Shown piece by piece: positions 55,313 through 64,000 of a stretch of 64,000 nucleotides of DNA (position 1 is the stretch's first letter; each line of letters starts with the position of its first letter). Under the pieces are notes generated by a model. The model was not told where the DNA came from, made no database searches, and saw only the letters and a program-made list of their open reading frames with translations. The position numbers were made by a program, and so were the translations under genes. Source of the stretch: Neobacillus niacini (GTDB lineage Bacteria; Bacillota; Bacilli; Bacillales; Cytobacillaceae). The stretch spans positions 124,001 through 188,000 of the forward strand of contig NZ_JACWFG010000004.1 in assembly GCF_019749295.1 (NCBI RefSeq). The letters run 5' to 3'.

Positions 55313-57448
55313 ATGACTCAAACACATAAAATTCAAATCCGCAGAGGATTGAAAGCAGATTTACCCGTTCTTAGTGAGGGAGAGTTTGGTTTTTGTTTGG
55401 ACACAAAGGAACTATATATTGGTACAAGCGGGGGGAATGTTTTAGTAAACAACTTTTCCTGGTCTAACATTCTAGGTAAGCCTAGTTTTTCAACAGTAGC
55501 AACTACTGGAAATTATAACGATTTATTAAACAAACCCGCTATTCCTTCTCCCTACACTTTGCCCAAAGCTAGTTCAACTACACTAGGTGGGGTTAAGATT
55601 GGTAACGGTATTACTTTAGGTAGTGATGGTACTATTTCCGTCTCAGGTAGTACCGACGGAACTTCATATGAGATTTATAAAACTGAGCCAATAGGCGAAA
55701 TATTTAACCCGCCAGCAAAATATAATGCATGGTGTCCCAGCAATCTACAATTTGATAAAACAAGAGGGGTTTACGCTGTTTTAATTAACGGGGCTAATGC
55801 TCACGTATTTACTGCCTTAAATCAATATTTTTGTACAATTAATCCTGATACACTTGTTTCAACAACACCAAATCTTATTTCAGTGGTTGATACAAACGGG
55901 AATCCAGTTACGTTTGATGTATCTTCCTCAAATAACTTTATGGTATTCGAAGATGGAACATATATGTACCTCCTGCGAAAAAATGGTATTTATCACAGAA
56001 TTACTTCGGTAGATGGTGGGGTGACTTGGGTAGACCGGGGGCAAATAGTTGTAAGTCCAAGCAATAGTTTAACTACCTCTAGCAATATTTGGGGCATTAC
56101 GAAATTATCTAACGGCAGATTAATTTGCGGGTTTGGAGCACAATCTGAAGTTCGTGGAAAACTCATGTATTCAGATAACAATGGGGTCAATTGGACATTT
56201 GTATCTGTCGGTACTAGTTACCCTAGCGGTACGACTAGTGCTGAGCCGTGTATTATTGAAGTATCACCTAATAAACTAATAAGTCTTGCAAGGAGAACAA
56301 CAGGCGGAGCACCTACAGGTAGTGCACCTGAACCTGCTCTAATTTCGTTTTCTACTGATAATGGAGCAACATGGACAAATTACAAAAATTCTACTTCTAT
56401 TCTTAATATGAACGCCTCAGGAGCTACTGCATACGTACATGATGGCATTGTAGAAGTATTCGTAGCTTCAAGATATTACTTAACGACCGCTAGTTCAAAC
56501 ACTGGAGAAACAGGTAGTATAACTCACTATATTGCAACCCTAGAGAATGCATTTAATGATAACTTTACCTTGAAAGAAACAACTGTTTATGCTAATGCAG
56601 CAAATAGCGTAGACTTTCATTCCCCATGTGTTTCGATTGATGATCAAAACAGATTGTTGTTAATGTATATGGACGAATCCGAATATTCAAATGCCGATGT
56701 TAATTATTGGTTTGTAAGAGGTGGCTTAGGATATGTTTCTTACAAAAACCGTGATGGTGCAAAGTCTCCTATCTTTAGTTATAGTGGAAAATATATTGAA
56801 AATTTAATCTTTAATTTAAGGACAGATTTAGCTAGTCTTCAATATGCAGTGTCGCAAATAAGTACAGGTGGAGGTGGCGTCGTTAACCCGCCAACAGGAA
56901 CACTTATTTGGACAAAACAATATAGTGCTAAAAATGAACAATTACTATTGATTAATGACCCAGACTTTACTGGTACGACAAGTTGGGGTAGTTCATCCCC
57001 AGATTATAACCAATTAAGAACTGATGCAAATGGAATTACTTATAACTGGAACGGTAACAATTGGGGTATGGCTATTACAACGTCAAAACCTAATTTTGCT
57101 ATTGCTTATAAAGGAACGGTAAGTAACAATTCAGTTGGCTTACCAGTCGTTGGTGCTATTATCAATGGAGTTGGTTATGGTATTTACAAAATAGGACCGA
57201 CATACGGATTACCTCGAGCTACACTTTATGATTTCAGATTAGAATACTGGGATGGAATAATGAAAGCATTTGTTAATGATAACGAAGTAGCAGTTAAAAC
57301 ATTCCCATTTGATTCAACAAACGTAATTAACTACACTTATCTAATCAATGTTATCAGTACAGTGGATAACACGAAAATTTATGCCATCCATGGCGGTTAT
57401 AATGGCGGTAATATCTACGAAGTTAAGTTCGGTGAGTGGGATAGCTAA
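55313..57448 (+). CDS. Phage-tail-fibre-like protein with sialidase-type Asp-box propeller
   Basis: This 711-aa protein opens with an Mtd-type tail domain (KIQIRRGLKADLPVLSEGE, then GFCLDTKELYIG). A collagen-like-free linker (LPKASSTTLGGVKIGNGITL) follows. Then comes a six-bladed sialidase-like region (about 120-480) with Asp boxes SVDGGVTWVD, SDNNGVNWTF and STDNGATWTN. A C-terminal jelly-roll-like domain (about 530-711) ends it. No signal peptide. Catalytic residues of true sialidases cannot be confirmed by eye. It is encoded 21 bp after the beta-helix gene and 4.6 kb from neuBCA. Confidence 0.72.
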   Translation: MTQTHKIQIRRGLKADLPVLSEGEFGFCLDTKELYIGTSGGNVLVNNFSWSNILGKPSFSTVATTGNYNDLLNKPAIPSPYTLPKASSTTLGGVKIGNGITLGSDGTISVSGSTDGTSYEIYKTEPIGEIFNPPAKYNAWCPSNLQFDKTRGVYAVLINGANAHVFTALNQYFCTINPDTLVSTTPNLISVVDTNGNPVTFDVSSSNNFMVFEDGTYMYLLRKNGIYHRITSVDGGVTWVDRGQIVVSPSNSLTTSSNIWGITKLSNGRLICGFGAQSEVRGKLMYSDNNGVNWTFVSVGTSYPSGTTSAEPCIIEVSPNKLISLARRTTGGAPTGSAPEPALISFSTDNGATWTNYKNSTSILNMNASGATAYVHDGIVEVFVASRYYLTTASSNTGETGSITHYIATLENAFNDNFTLKETTVYANAANSVDFHSPCVSIDDQNRLLLMYMDESEYSNADVNYWFVRGGLGYVSYKNRDGAKSPIFSYSGKYIENLIFNLRTDLASLQYAVSQISTGGGGVVNPPTGTLIWTKQYSAKNEQLLLINDPDFTGTTSWGSSSPDYNQLRTDANGITYNWNGNNWGMAITTSKPNFAIAYKGTVSNNSVGLPVVGAIINGVGYGIYKIGPTYGLPRATLYDFRLEYWDGIMKAFVNDNEVAVKTFPFDSTNVINYTYLINVISTVDNTKIYAIHGGYNGGNIYEVKFGEWDS

Positions 57449-57476
57449 AGACTTTTGAATAAAGAACGACAATCTT

Positions 57477-57510
57477 AGAGGGCTGATTTCAGTTCTCTTT
57501 TTATTTGAAA
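57477..57510 (+). terminator. Intrinsic terminator after the sialidase-like gene
   Basis: AGAGGGCT and AGTTCTCT pair (with two G-U pairs) over a 6-base loop and run into TTTTATTT. Confidence 0.65.
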
Positions 57511-57518
57511 AAATAGTG

Positions 57519-57577
57519 TTGACTTCATTTCCTTAAGGTAATATGATGATTATATCAGGGTGTTCTTTATAAAGAAC
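57519..57577 (+). promoter_or_regulatory. Promoter of the last EPS module with SinR-type operator
   Basis: TTGACT (57519-57524), 17 bp, TATGAT (57542-57547), then a perfect 16-bp palindrome GTTCTTTATAAAGAAC at 57562-57577, exactly 14 bp after the -10. The layout and boxes are the same as at 16962-17020, before the lasso cluster. Confidence 0.82.
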
Positions 57578-57672
57578 TATTGGCGAACTTATTATAATTG
57601 ATTTAAATTATTAAAGAAGATGGAGAGGAACTTGTACCTAGTATAAAAACCTCTTGATTTTTTGGACAGAAT

Positions 57673-57688
57673 GTTCTTTTTAATGAAC
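57673..57688 (+). promoter_or_regulatory. Second SinR-type operator of the last EPS module
   Basis: GTTCTTTTTAATGAAC lies 111 bp downstream of the first operator, close to the 114-bp spacing at the lasso promoter, in the leader of the 57839 gene. Confidence 0.65.
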
Positions 57689-57838
57689 AACAACCTAAAA
57701 GGTTACTGATAATTACTCTTTAAGCACCACTCTTGCAGTGGAGAGTTAAAAGTTATTGTTTATTAGTGGGGAGTTTAAGTGTTGTGATATAGATAAGGCT
57801 GGAGCTAATTATGGGTTCAAGTTAGGGAGAGTAAGAAG

Positions 57839-58939
57839 ATGAAAATTCTGGTAATAGCAAACTTCGGAATGGGTCTATATAACTTCCGTAAGGAATTGTT
57901 AGAGGAGCTAATAAACCAAAAAAATGAGGTTATTATTGCACTACCTAATGATGAATATGTTCCCAAGCTAAAAAGTTTGGGTTGTGAATTTATGGAAACT
58001 CACCTTGAAAGACGTGGAACAAATCCAATTAAAGATTTAAAGCTTTTGCTCCATTACATAAAAATAATCAAACGAATTACACCAGACGTTGTTTTAACCT
58101 ATACGATTAAACCAAATGTCTATGGTGGTCTTGCATGTAGAATTACCCAAACACCATACTTCACAAACATAACTGGGCTAGGTACAGCAGTTGAAAATAA
58201 GGGGATTATGCAGAAAATCACATTGATGCTCTATAAATTAGGATTGAAAAAAGCATCATGTTTATACTTCCAAAATAGGACGAATCTAAAGTTCTTCTCT
58301 AATCAAAATATTGTGAAGAATAAAACAAGATTAGTTCCAGGCTCTGGTGTGAATTTAGAGCAGCATATTTTTGAGGACTATCCTTCCAGAAATCAGAATA
58401 TTAGATTTATTTTTATAGGAAGAATCATGAAATCAAAGGGGATAGAGGAACTGCTGGAAGCAGCTAAAATTGTCAAACAAGAATATCCAAATACACATTT
58501 TGATTTAATTGGCCATTGTGAAGAAGATTATCAACAACAATTGAGTGAGCTAAATAAATCAGAGGTAATTAACTATCACGGTCAACAATCTGATGTCCAC
58601 TCTTTTATCAAAAATTCTCACGCTACAATCCTTCCTTCCTATCATGAGGGAACCGCAAATGTATTGCTGGAATCTGCCTCATCTGGTCGGCCAGTTCTGG
58701 CATCAAGAGTACCTGGCTGTAAGGAAACTTTTGATGAAGGCATCAGTGGTTTTGGTTTTGAGGTTAGGAGTGTTGATAGTTTAGTTGAGTCAATCATTAA
58801 GTTTATTAATCTATCTTATGAGCAAAAAAAGGCAATGGGGATTGCTGGACGTAAAAAGATGGAAAAAGAATATGATCGGAAAATTGTAATAAATGCATAC
58901 TTGGAGGAAATCAGAAATTTAAAGGGGGGAACGATATGA
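57839..58939 (+). CDS. GT4 family glycosyltransferase
   Basis: This 366-aa GT-B enzyme opens with LVIANFGMGLYNFRKELLEE and has TYTIKPNVYGGLACR, FIGRIMKSKGIEELLEAAK and the donor-site SYHEGTANVLLESASSGRPV (E-x7-E). It resembles capsule and exopolysaccharide transferases of the EpsD type. It starts the last module 290 bases after the SinR-type promoter and overlaps the dehydrogenase gene by four bases. Confidence 0.9.
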   Translation: MKILVIANFGMGLYNFRKELLEELINQKNEVIIALPNDEYVPKLKSLGCEFMETHLERRGTNPIKDLKLLLHYIKIIKRITPDVVLTYTIKPNVYGGLACRITQTPYFTNITGLGTAVENKGIMQKITLMLYKLGLKKASCLYFQNRTNLKFFSNQNIVKNKTRLVPGSGVNLEQHIFEDYPSRNQNIRFIFIGRIMKSKGIEELLEAAKIVKQEYPNTHFDLIGHCEEDYQQQLSELNKSEVINYHGQQSDVHSFIKNSHATILPSYHEGTANVLLESASSGRPVLASRVPGCKETFDEGISGFGFEVRSVDSLVESIIKFINLSYEQKKAMGIAGRKKMEKEYDRKIVINAYLEEIRNLKGGTI

Positions 58940-60324
58940 AATTATACGAAAAGATTGTTAACAGAGAAGAAAAAGTATCTTTGATTGGCCTAGGCTATGT
59001 TGGTATGCCGATTGCGGTTTCTTTTGCTAAGAAAGTTGATGTCATTGGCTTCGATGTTAATCGAGAAAAGATTGAACTCTATAAAAAGGGTATTGATCCT
59101 ACAAAAGAAGTGGGAAATGAAGTAATAAAAAATACTCCAGTTGATTTCACCTCAGACGAAAAAAAGCTCAGAGAAGCAAGGTTTCATATAGTGGCAGTAC
59201 CAACGCCAGTAAAAGAAGATCGTACACCAGATTTAACCCCTATAGAATCAGCAAGTCGTACCCTAGGTAGAAATTTAACAAAAGGGTCTATTGTTGTTTT
59301 CGAATCAACCGTTTATCCAGGCGTAACAGAGGATATTTGTGTTCCTATCTTGGAAAATGAATCTGGATTAAAGTGTGGAGTTGATTTTAAAGTTGGATAT
59401 TCCCCAGAACGAATTAATCCAGGAGATCAAGAACATAGGCTAGAAACGATAACGAAGGTAGTTTCTGGCATGGATAAAGAGACACTCGATATCGTGGCAA
59501 AAGTGTATGAGCTAGTTGTTGATGTTGGTGTTTATAAAGCGGAAAGTATTAAGGTAGCTGAAGCAGCAAAGGTTATAGAAAATTCACAGCGGGATATTAA
59601 CATTGCATTTATGAATGAACTATCAATTATCTTTAATAAGATGGGCATTGATACAAAAGCAGTACTAGAGGCAGCAGGAACAAAATGGAACTTTCTGAAA
59701 TTCTCACCTGGACTCGTAGGTGGTCACTGTATTGGTGTTGATCCATATTATCTTACATATAAAGCAGAGCAAATGGGCTATTATTCTCAGATTATACTTT
59801 CGGGAAGAAAAATTAATGATGATATGGGGAAGTATGTAGCTGAGAGTACGGTGAAAAGTATGATAAAGGCAAATAAACAAATAAATGGATCAAGAGTGGC
59901 AATCTTTGGGGTCACCTTTAAAGAGAACTGTCCTGATGTTCGTAATTCAAAAGTGGTAGATGTCATCAAAGAACTTGAAGAGTATGGAATTGAGGTAAAA
60001 GTGGTTGATCCTCTCGCGGATAGAGATGATCTATGGCATGAATATAGAATTAATCCAAGTGAAATCCATGACATTAAAGATGTGGATGCAGTTATCTTTT
60101 CAGTGCCACACGATGAGTTTAAAACTATTACATTAGAGGACGTTAAAGGGATGTATAGATCATCAGGGCAAAAGTATATTCCATTTGAAGCTATGAATGA
60201 AGTAGCAGCGTCATCAGAGATAAATACAGTTCTTGAAAATAAAAATCATGTGTTAATGGATATCAAGGGAGTTTTTAATCGAACAGAAGCAGAGAGTGCT
60301 GGTTTCTTATATTGGAGGTTATAG
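58936..60324 (+). CDS. UDP-N-acetylhexosamine 6-dehydrogenase (TviB/WbpO-like)
   Basis: This 462-aa enzyme of the UDP-glucose/GDP-mannose dehydrogenase family has the NAD loop SLIGLGYVGMPIAVSFAKK, VAVPTPVKEDRTPDLTP, and active-site Cys in GLVGGHCIGVDPYYLTYKAE. The C-terminal domain has FGVTFKENCPDVRNSKVVDV. The motifs and partner are those of TviB, which oxidises UDP-GlcNAc to UDP-GlcNAcA. The next gene, an epimerase, would make UDP-GalNAcA, a Vi-antigen sugar precursor. Confidence 0.9.
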   Translation: MKLYEKIVNREEKVSLIGLGYVGMPIAVSFAKKVDVIGFDVNREKIELYKKGIDPTKEVGNEVIKNTPVDFTSDEKKLREARFHIVAVPTPVKEDRTPDLTPIESASRTLGRNLTKGSIVVFESTVYPGVTEDICVPILENESGLKCGVDFKVGYSPERINPGDQEHRLETITKVVSGMDKETLDIVAKVYELVVDVGVYKAESIKVAEAAKVIENSQRDINIAFMNELSIIFNKMGIDTKAVLEAAGTKWNFLKFSPGLVGGHCIGVDPYYLTYKAEQMGYYSQIILSGRKINDDMGKYVAESTVKSMIKANKQINGSRVAIFGVTFKENCPDVRNSKVVDVIKELEEYGIEVKVVDPLADRDDLWHEYRINPSEIHDIKDVDAVIFSVPHDEFKTITLEDVKGMYRSSGQKYIPFEAMNEVAASSEINTVLENKNHVLMDIKGVFNRTEAESAGFLYWRL

Positions 60325-60325
60325 A

Positions 60326-61318
60326 GTGGGATATGAAAATATAAGTTTTCCAAAAGGTTCAACATTTTTAGTAACTGGTTCAGCAGGATTTATTGGTTCT
60401 AATTTAGTTGAAGCTATTCTGAATTTAGGCTATCAAGTTAGAGGACTTGATAACTATTCAACAGGAAAAAAAGAAAATGTACAACAGTTTATATTTAATT
60501 CCAACTATGAATTCATCAAAGGAGATATACGTGAATTTAATACATGTTTAGAAGCTTGTGAAGGAGTAGATTATGTCCTCCATCAAGCTGCTTGGGGGAG
60601 CGTTCCTAGAAGTATTGAGATGCCTTTGTTATATGAAGAAATTAATATTAAAGGTACGTTAAACATGATGGAAGCAGCAAGACAACTTGGTGTTAAAAAA
60701 TTTGTTTATGCATCAAGTTCATCCGTTTATGGTGATGAGCCTAATCTGCCTAAAAAAGAAGGTAGAGTGGGCAATGTTCTATCACCCTACGCACTTACCA
60801 AAAAGGTAAATGAGGAGTATGGCAGGCTCTATACAAAGTTATATGGACTTGATACCTATGGGTTACGATATTTCAATGTATTTGGAAGAAGGCAGGATCC
60901 GAGTGGTGTCTATGCTGCAGTTATCCCGAAATTTATTAAACAATTACTGAATAATGATAGTCCGACTATCAATGGAGATGGGAAACAGAGCAGGGATTTT
61001 ACGTATATTGAAAATGTAATTGAGGCTAATTTGAAAGCATGTAACGCTAAGAGTGAAGTGGCAGGACATGCTTTTAATATAGCTTACGGTGGAAGAGAGT
61101 TTTTAATTGATATCTATAATCAGTTGAAGAATGCACTGGGGAAGGATATTCAGCCCATATTCGGACCTACGAGAAAGGGAGATATTAAGCATAGTAATGC
61201 CGATATATCTAAAGCACAAGAAATGCTTGGCTACGAACCAGAATGGAGTTTCGAGCAAGGAATTGAAGCAGCGATAGAGTGGTATAAAAGTAATTTGGGA
61301 AGTTTAAGCCATTCCTAG
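60326..61318 (+). CDS. UDP-N-acetylhexosamine(uronate) 4-epimerase (TviC/WbpP-like)
   Basis: This protein of about 330 aa is an SDR enzyme with TGSAGFIGSNLVEAIL, the catalytic SSSSVYGDEPNLPK and Tyr/Lys of SPYALTKKVNEEYG, and LRYFNVFGRRQDPSG. The WbpP/TviC group acts on UDP-GlcNAc(A). GTG 60326 is chosen because GGAGG lies 7 bases upstream; it is one base after the dehydrogenase stop. Together with that gene it should supply UDP-GalNAcA. Confidence 0.9.
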   Translation: MGYENISFPKGSTFLVTGSAGFIGSNLVEAILNLGYQVRGLDNYSTGKKENVQQFIFNSNYEFIKGDIREFNTCLEACEGVDYVLHQAAWGSVPRSIEMPLLYEEINIKGTLNMMEAARQLGVKKFVYASSSSVYGDEPNLPKKEGRVGNVLSPYALTKKVNEEYGRLYTKLYGLDTYGLRYFNVFGRRQDPSGVYAAVIPKFIKQLLNNDSPTINGDGKQSRDFTYIENVIEANLKACNAKSEVAGHAFNIAYGGREFLIDIYNQLKNALGKDIQPIFGPTRKGDIKHSNADISKAQEMLGYEPEWSFEQGIEAAIEWYKSNLGSLSHS

Positions 61319-61375
61319 TTCTAAAGTTTATCCGCCAGGAGGTTTTTATAATACTGCATACTAGGAGGGTAGTGA

Positions 61376-62485
61376 ATGAGTAAACCGATAAGAGTTTTAC
61401 ATGTAGTAGTCAATATGAACAGGGGCGGGGCTGAAACGCTTATTATGAATTTATATCGGAATATCGACCGATCCAAAGTTCAATTTGACTTTCTGACATG
61501 TAAAGATGGAATATTTGATAGTGAGATAAAAGAACTCGGGGGAACAATTTACCGAATTCCATATGTGAGTGAAGCAGGTCATTTTGGTTACATAAAATCC
61601 CTTAACGACTTTTTCTCTAGACATGACGATTATACTATCGTCCATTCTCATTTAAATCGCATGAGTGGTTTTGTATTACGTGCTGCAAAGAAAGCTGGGA
61701 TCCATTATTGTATCACTCACAGTCATAATACTGGGGGTGAAGGAGGGATTTTAACAAAAGGATATAAATGGTACTCTGGATTATTTATTCCCTCCAACTC
61801 TGATTATACCCTAGCTTGTTCCCAAGCTGCTGCTAAATGGCTATTTGGCAAAAGATCAAGTTCCACAACATTACTTAATAATGGAATAGAACCAGAATTG
61901 TTCAGTTACTCTCCTGATATTAGAATGACAAAAAGAATGGAATTAGGGATTAGTGACCAATTTGTAATTGGGCATGTTGGCAGATTTACAAAACAAAAAA
62001 ATCACAAATTTCTACTAGAGGTTTTTGCAGAATTTGTAAAAAGAAAACCAGAGTCTATTTTATTATTATGTGGTGACGGGATATTACGAAAGGATATTGA
62101 ACAAAGAGTAAATGAATTAAATATACAAAGTAAAGTTAAGTTCCTAGGTGTCAGAAGCGATATTAATAAATTACTTCAAGCTTTTGACTTATTTGTATTT
62201 CCTTCACTACATGAAGGACTGCCAGTCACGCTTATTGAGGCTCAAGCTGCAGGGATTCCTTGCTTGATATCAGAAGAAATAACAAAAGAGGTTGACATGG
62301 GGTTAGAATTAATGAAATTTATAGAACTTACAAGTGTAGATTCATGGGTTACTGAACTAGAAAACTCTAGTGTGGAAAGAAGAGAACGTAATACCTCTAA
62401 ACTAAAAATGCTAAGAGATAAAGGCTATGATATAAAAAATACAGCAAGATGGCTAGAAGATTTTTATTTATCAAATGCGAGGTGA
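61376..62485 (+). CDS. GT4 family glycosyltransferase
   Basis: This 369-aa GT-B enzyme opens with VLHVVVNMNRGGAETLIMNL and contains HVGRFTKQKNHKFLLEVFAE, VKFLGVRSDINKLLQAFDLF and VFPSLHEGLPVTLIEAQAAG. These motifs match EpsF-like EPS transferases. AGGAGGG precedes the ATG. Its end overlaps the ribosome site of the next GT2 gene. Confidence 0.9.
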   Translation: MSKPIRVLHVVVNMNRGGAETLIMNLYRNIDRSKVQFDFLTCKDGIFDSEIKELGGTIYRIPYVSEAGHFGYIKSLNDFFSRHDDYTIVHSHLNRMSGFVLRAAKKAGIHYCITHSHNTGGEGGILTKGYKWYSGLFIPSNSDYTLACSQAAAKWLFGKRSSSTTLLNNGIEPELFSYSPDIRMTKRMELGISDQFVIGHVGRFTKQKNHKFLLEVFAEFVKRKPESILLLCGDGILRKDIEQRVNELNIQSKVKFLGVRSDINKLLQAFDLFVFPSLHEGLPVTLIEAQAAGIPCLISEEITKEVDMGLELMKFIELTSVDSWVTELENSSVERRERNTSKLKMLRDKGYDIKNTARWLEDFYLSNAR

Positions 62486-62490
62486 TGATC

Positions 62491-63375
62491 TTGCCGATAT
62501 TAACTATTTTTACCCCGACATATAATAGGGCATATACACTTCACCATTGTTATGAGAGCTTAAAAAGACAATCGAATAAAGAATTTATTTGGTTAATTGT
62601 TGATGACGGGTCAACTGATAATACGGAAGATTTAGTTAGAAGTTGGATGACCGAAAATATTATATCGATTCGGTATTACCAACAAGAAAACCAAGGGATG
62701 CATGGAGCGCATAATACGGCTTATTCTTTAATTGATACAGAATTAAATGTTTGTATAGACAGCGATGACTACATGCCGGATGATGCAGTTGAAAAAATTA
62801 TTTCTTTTTGGAAAGCAAATGGTAGTGAAGAAATAGGAGGTATAGTCGGCCTAGATTGCAATACCAGTGGGGAAATAATAGGAACAGAACTACCAAGCGA
62901 TATTAAAAGTTCAACACTTTATAACCTTTATAACAAGTATGGAGTTAAGGGTGATAAAAAGTTAGTATATCGGACGAAACTAACGAAGAAGTATCCATAC
63001 CCTGTTTATCATAATGAAAGATTAGTGCCGCTTTCCTATAAATATTACAAGCTTGACCAAGAATATGAACTGCTATTAATGAATGAGGCACTTTGTTGTG
63101 TGGAGTATCTTCCGGATGGATCGTCTATGAATATCATAAAACAATACAAAATCAGTCCAAGGGGATTTAGATTTTATCGAATGGAAATGATGAAATTACC
63201 AAACACTTCGTTACTCTTCAAATTTAAGCAAGCCATCCATTATGTATCTTGCAGTATTTTTGCAGAAAGTAAAGGTGTTTTAAGGCATTCACCCCAAAAG
63301 CTACTGACACTTATTGCTTTACCATTTGGTATAGCACTCAATAAATATATTTTAAATAAGGTGTCAGAAAAATAA
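62491..63375 (+). CDS. GT2 family glycosyltransferase
   Basis: This protein of about 294 aa opens with LTIFTPTYNRAYTLHHCYES, then LIVDDGSTDNTEDLV, and has the metal-binding CIDSDDYMP near residue 90. It is a GT-A enzyme. TTG 62491 fits the GAGGTG site six bases upstream; ATG 62485 is just one base from that site and seems less likely. Sugar unknown. Confidence 0.88.
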   Translation: MPILTIFTPTYNRAYTLHHCYESLKRQSNKEFIWLIVDDGSTDNTEDLVRSWMTENIISIRYYQQENQGMHGAHNTAYSLIDTELNVCIDSDDYMPDDAVEKIISFWKANGSEEIGGIVGLDCNTSGEIIGTELPSDIKSSTLYNLYNKYGVKGDKKLVYRTKLTKKYPYPVYHNERLVPLSYKYYKLDQEYELLLMNEALCCVEYLPDGSSMNIIKQYKISPRGFRFYRMEMMKLPNTSLLFKFKQAIHYVSCSIFAESKGVLRHSPQKLLTLIALPFGIALNKYILNKVSEK

Positions 63376-63475
63376 AGTCTATCTCAATAACTTATCCTAC
63401 TTGCAAAACAAATAATTCAATCTGTAAATATTAAGGTTGGAGAAAAATTAGCTAAATTAAGGAAGACACCCCTAT

Positions 63476-63952
63476 ATGAGATCAATAGGTCGATTTACTA
63501 TTTCAATTGCTCCATTTATTTATATGTACTTGATTTGGCAGCAAACAAGCCACTTTGACCCAGATTCTGTCAGTGATTTAACAAAGTTAATAAACCCCTT
63601 TGTTATACTAGCGATTGGTGCTGCATTAGAGTTTGGACATTTCTTTGAGTTTGGAATTCTATATCTTCTTTTAATAATGTTTTTTCTTTTATATGGACCT
63701 TTAAAGAAATGGAAAGAAGTAGTAGTGTTGGTTTTATCCATCGGATATGGAGTGATAGATGAAATTCATCAACTATATGTACCTTTTAGGTCTTTCTCTA
63801 TTATTGATCTAGTAAAAAACGCTATTGGCGTTTTTGTAATTGCCATTCTTATTCATAGGAAATATTTTAATAGTAATGGGTCTAGATTTGGTCGATTTCT
63901 AAGAAGAAGTACTTTATTTTTCAAAGAAGATAAATCAAAAGTTAATTTTTAA
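63476..63952 (+). CDS. VanZ family membrane protein
   Basis: This 158-aa protein has four membrane segments and the VanZ pattern GHFFEFGILYLLL followed by GYGVIDEIHQLYVPFRSFSI with the conserved DE-x-HQ and a downstream D (DLVKNAIG). VanZ-like proteins are common at the end of EPS/capsule loci; their function is not settled (glycopeptide tolerance in one case). RBS weak (AAGGA at about 12 bases). Confidence 0.85.
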   Translation: MRSIGRFTISIAPFIYMYLIWQQTSHFDPDSVSDLTKLINPFVILAIGAALEFGHFFEFGILYLLLIMFFLLYGPLKKWKEVVVLVLSIGYGVIDEIHQLYVPFRSFSIIDLVKNAIGVFVIAILIHRKYFNSNGSRFGRFLRRSTLFFKEDKSKVNF

Positions 63953-63988
63953 CCCATTGTTTGGTATCAGCGGAAGAAAGGTGGTTTT

Positions 63989-64000
63989 TTGTCGAATGAT
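63989..64000 (+). CDS. Start of a further gene (partial, cut by window end)
   Basis: AAAGGTGG (63978-63985) is followed after about four bases by TTG TCG AAT GAT at 63989. This looks like a start in the same direction as the EPS genes. Only four codons are visible, so it cannot be named. Confidence 0.35.

Noticed and set aside
53610..57448. A full prophage
   Set aside because: Only two tail-like proteins are present. No capsid, portal, terminase, integrase, holin or lysin genes are visible.

Overview
The window looks like a chromosome segment of a low-GC, spore-former-type Gram-positive bacterium of the Bacillaceae. Supporting signs are strong AGGAGG-type ribosome sites, TTG/GTG starts, an S-box (SAM) riboswitch over a met operon, a SinR-type regulator, and an eps-type operon with its EAR RNA between the epsB and epsC homologues. 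I cannot name the species.

Layout. 1-5.6 kb (+): cation efflux protein, CorA channel, secreted S8 protease, and an RNPP-type TPR regulator followed by a 50-aa secreted pro-pheromone (a quorum-sensing cassette). 5.6-8.8 kb: a 52-bp tandem repeat array, a half-size FAD oxidoreductase, a MarR/MFS pair with a twin operator on its promoter, and four interspersed palindromes. 8.8-16.9 kb (-): metI-metC-yitJ-metH, a methionine operon behind one S-box riboswitch.

17.0-24.2 kb (+): a paeninodin-type lasso peptide cluster (cyclase, precursor, HPr-kinase-like precursor kinase, RRE protein, leader protease, nucleotidyltransferase, ABC exporter). 24.3-63.9 kb (+): a very large exopolysaccharide (EPS) locus. 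Its first part resembles B. subtilis eps: co-polymerase, tyrosine kinase, EAR RNA, UDP-diNAc-bacillosamine genes (epsC/L/M/N-like), galU, galE, a Wzy-like protein and an embedded sinR-like gene. Next comes an ABC flippase/glycosyltransferase module carrying a complete Kdo pathway (kdsB-A-D-C). A sialic or legionaminic acid pathway (neuB-C-A) follows, with three paralogous DUF115/GT42-like putative CMP-sugar transferases interleaved. Then come two phage-tail-like proteins (a beta-helix protein and a protein with sialidase Asp-boxes). The window ends with a module for UDP-GlcNAc oxidation and 4-epimerisation plus glycosyltransferases and VanZ.

How it fits together. The locus appears to build an acidic, Wzx/Wzy- or ABC-exported surface polymer, with CMP-Kdo and a CMP-nonulosonate as rare donors for a Gram-positive. 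A 16-bp palindrome, GTTCTTTAnnAAAGAAC-like and matching the published SinR half-site GTTCTYT, recurs at the lasso promoter, the epsA promoter, before the ABC/Kdo module and before the last module. In two promoters it lies exactly 14 bp downstream of the -10 box. With a sinR-like gene inside the locus, this suggests one matrix regulon covering polysaccharide and lasso peptide. Nothing was computed; family calls come from reading motifs, and functions of the transferases are inferred.
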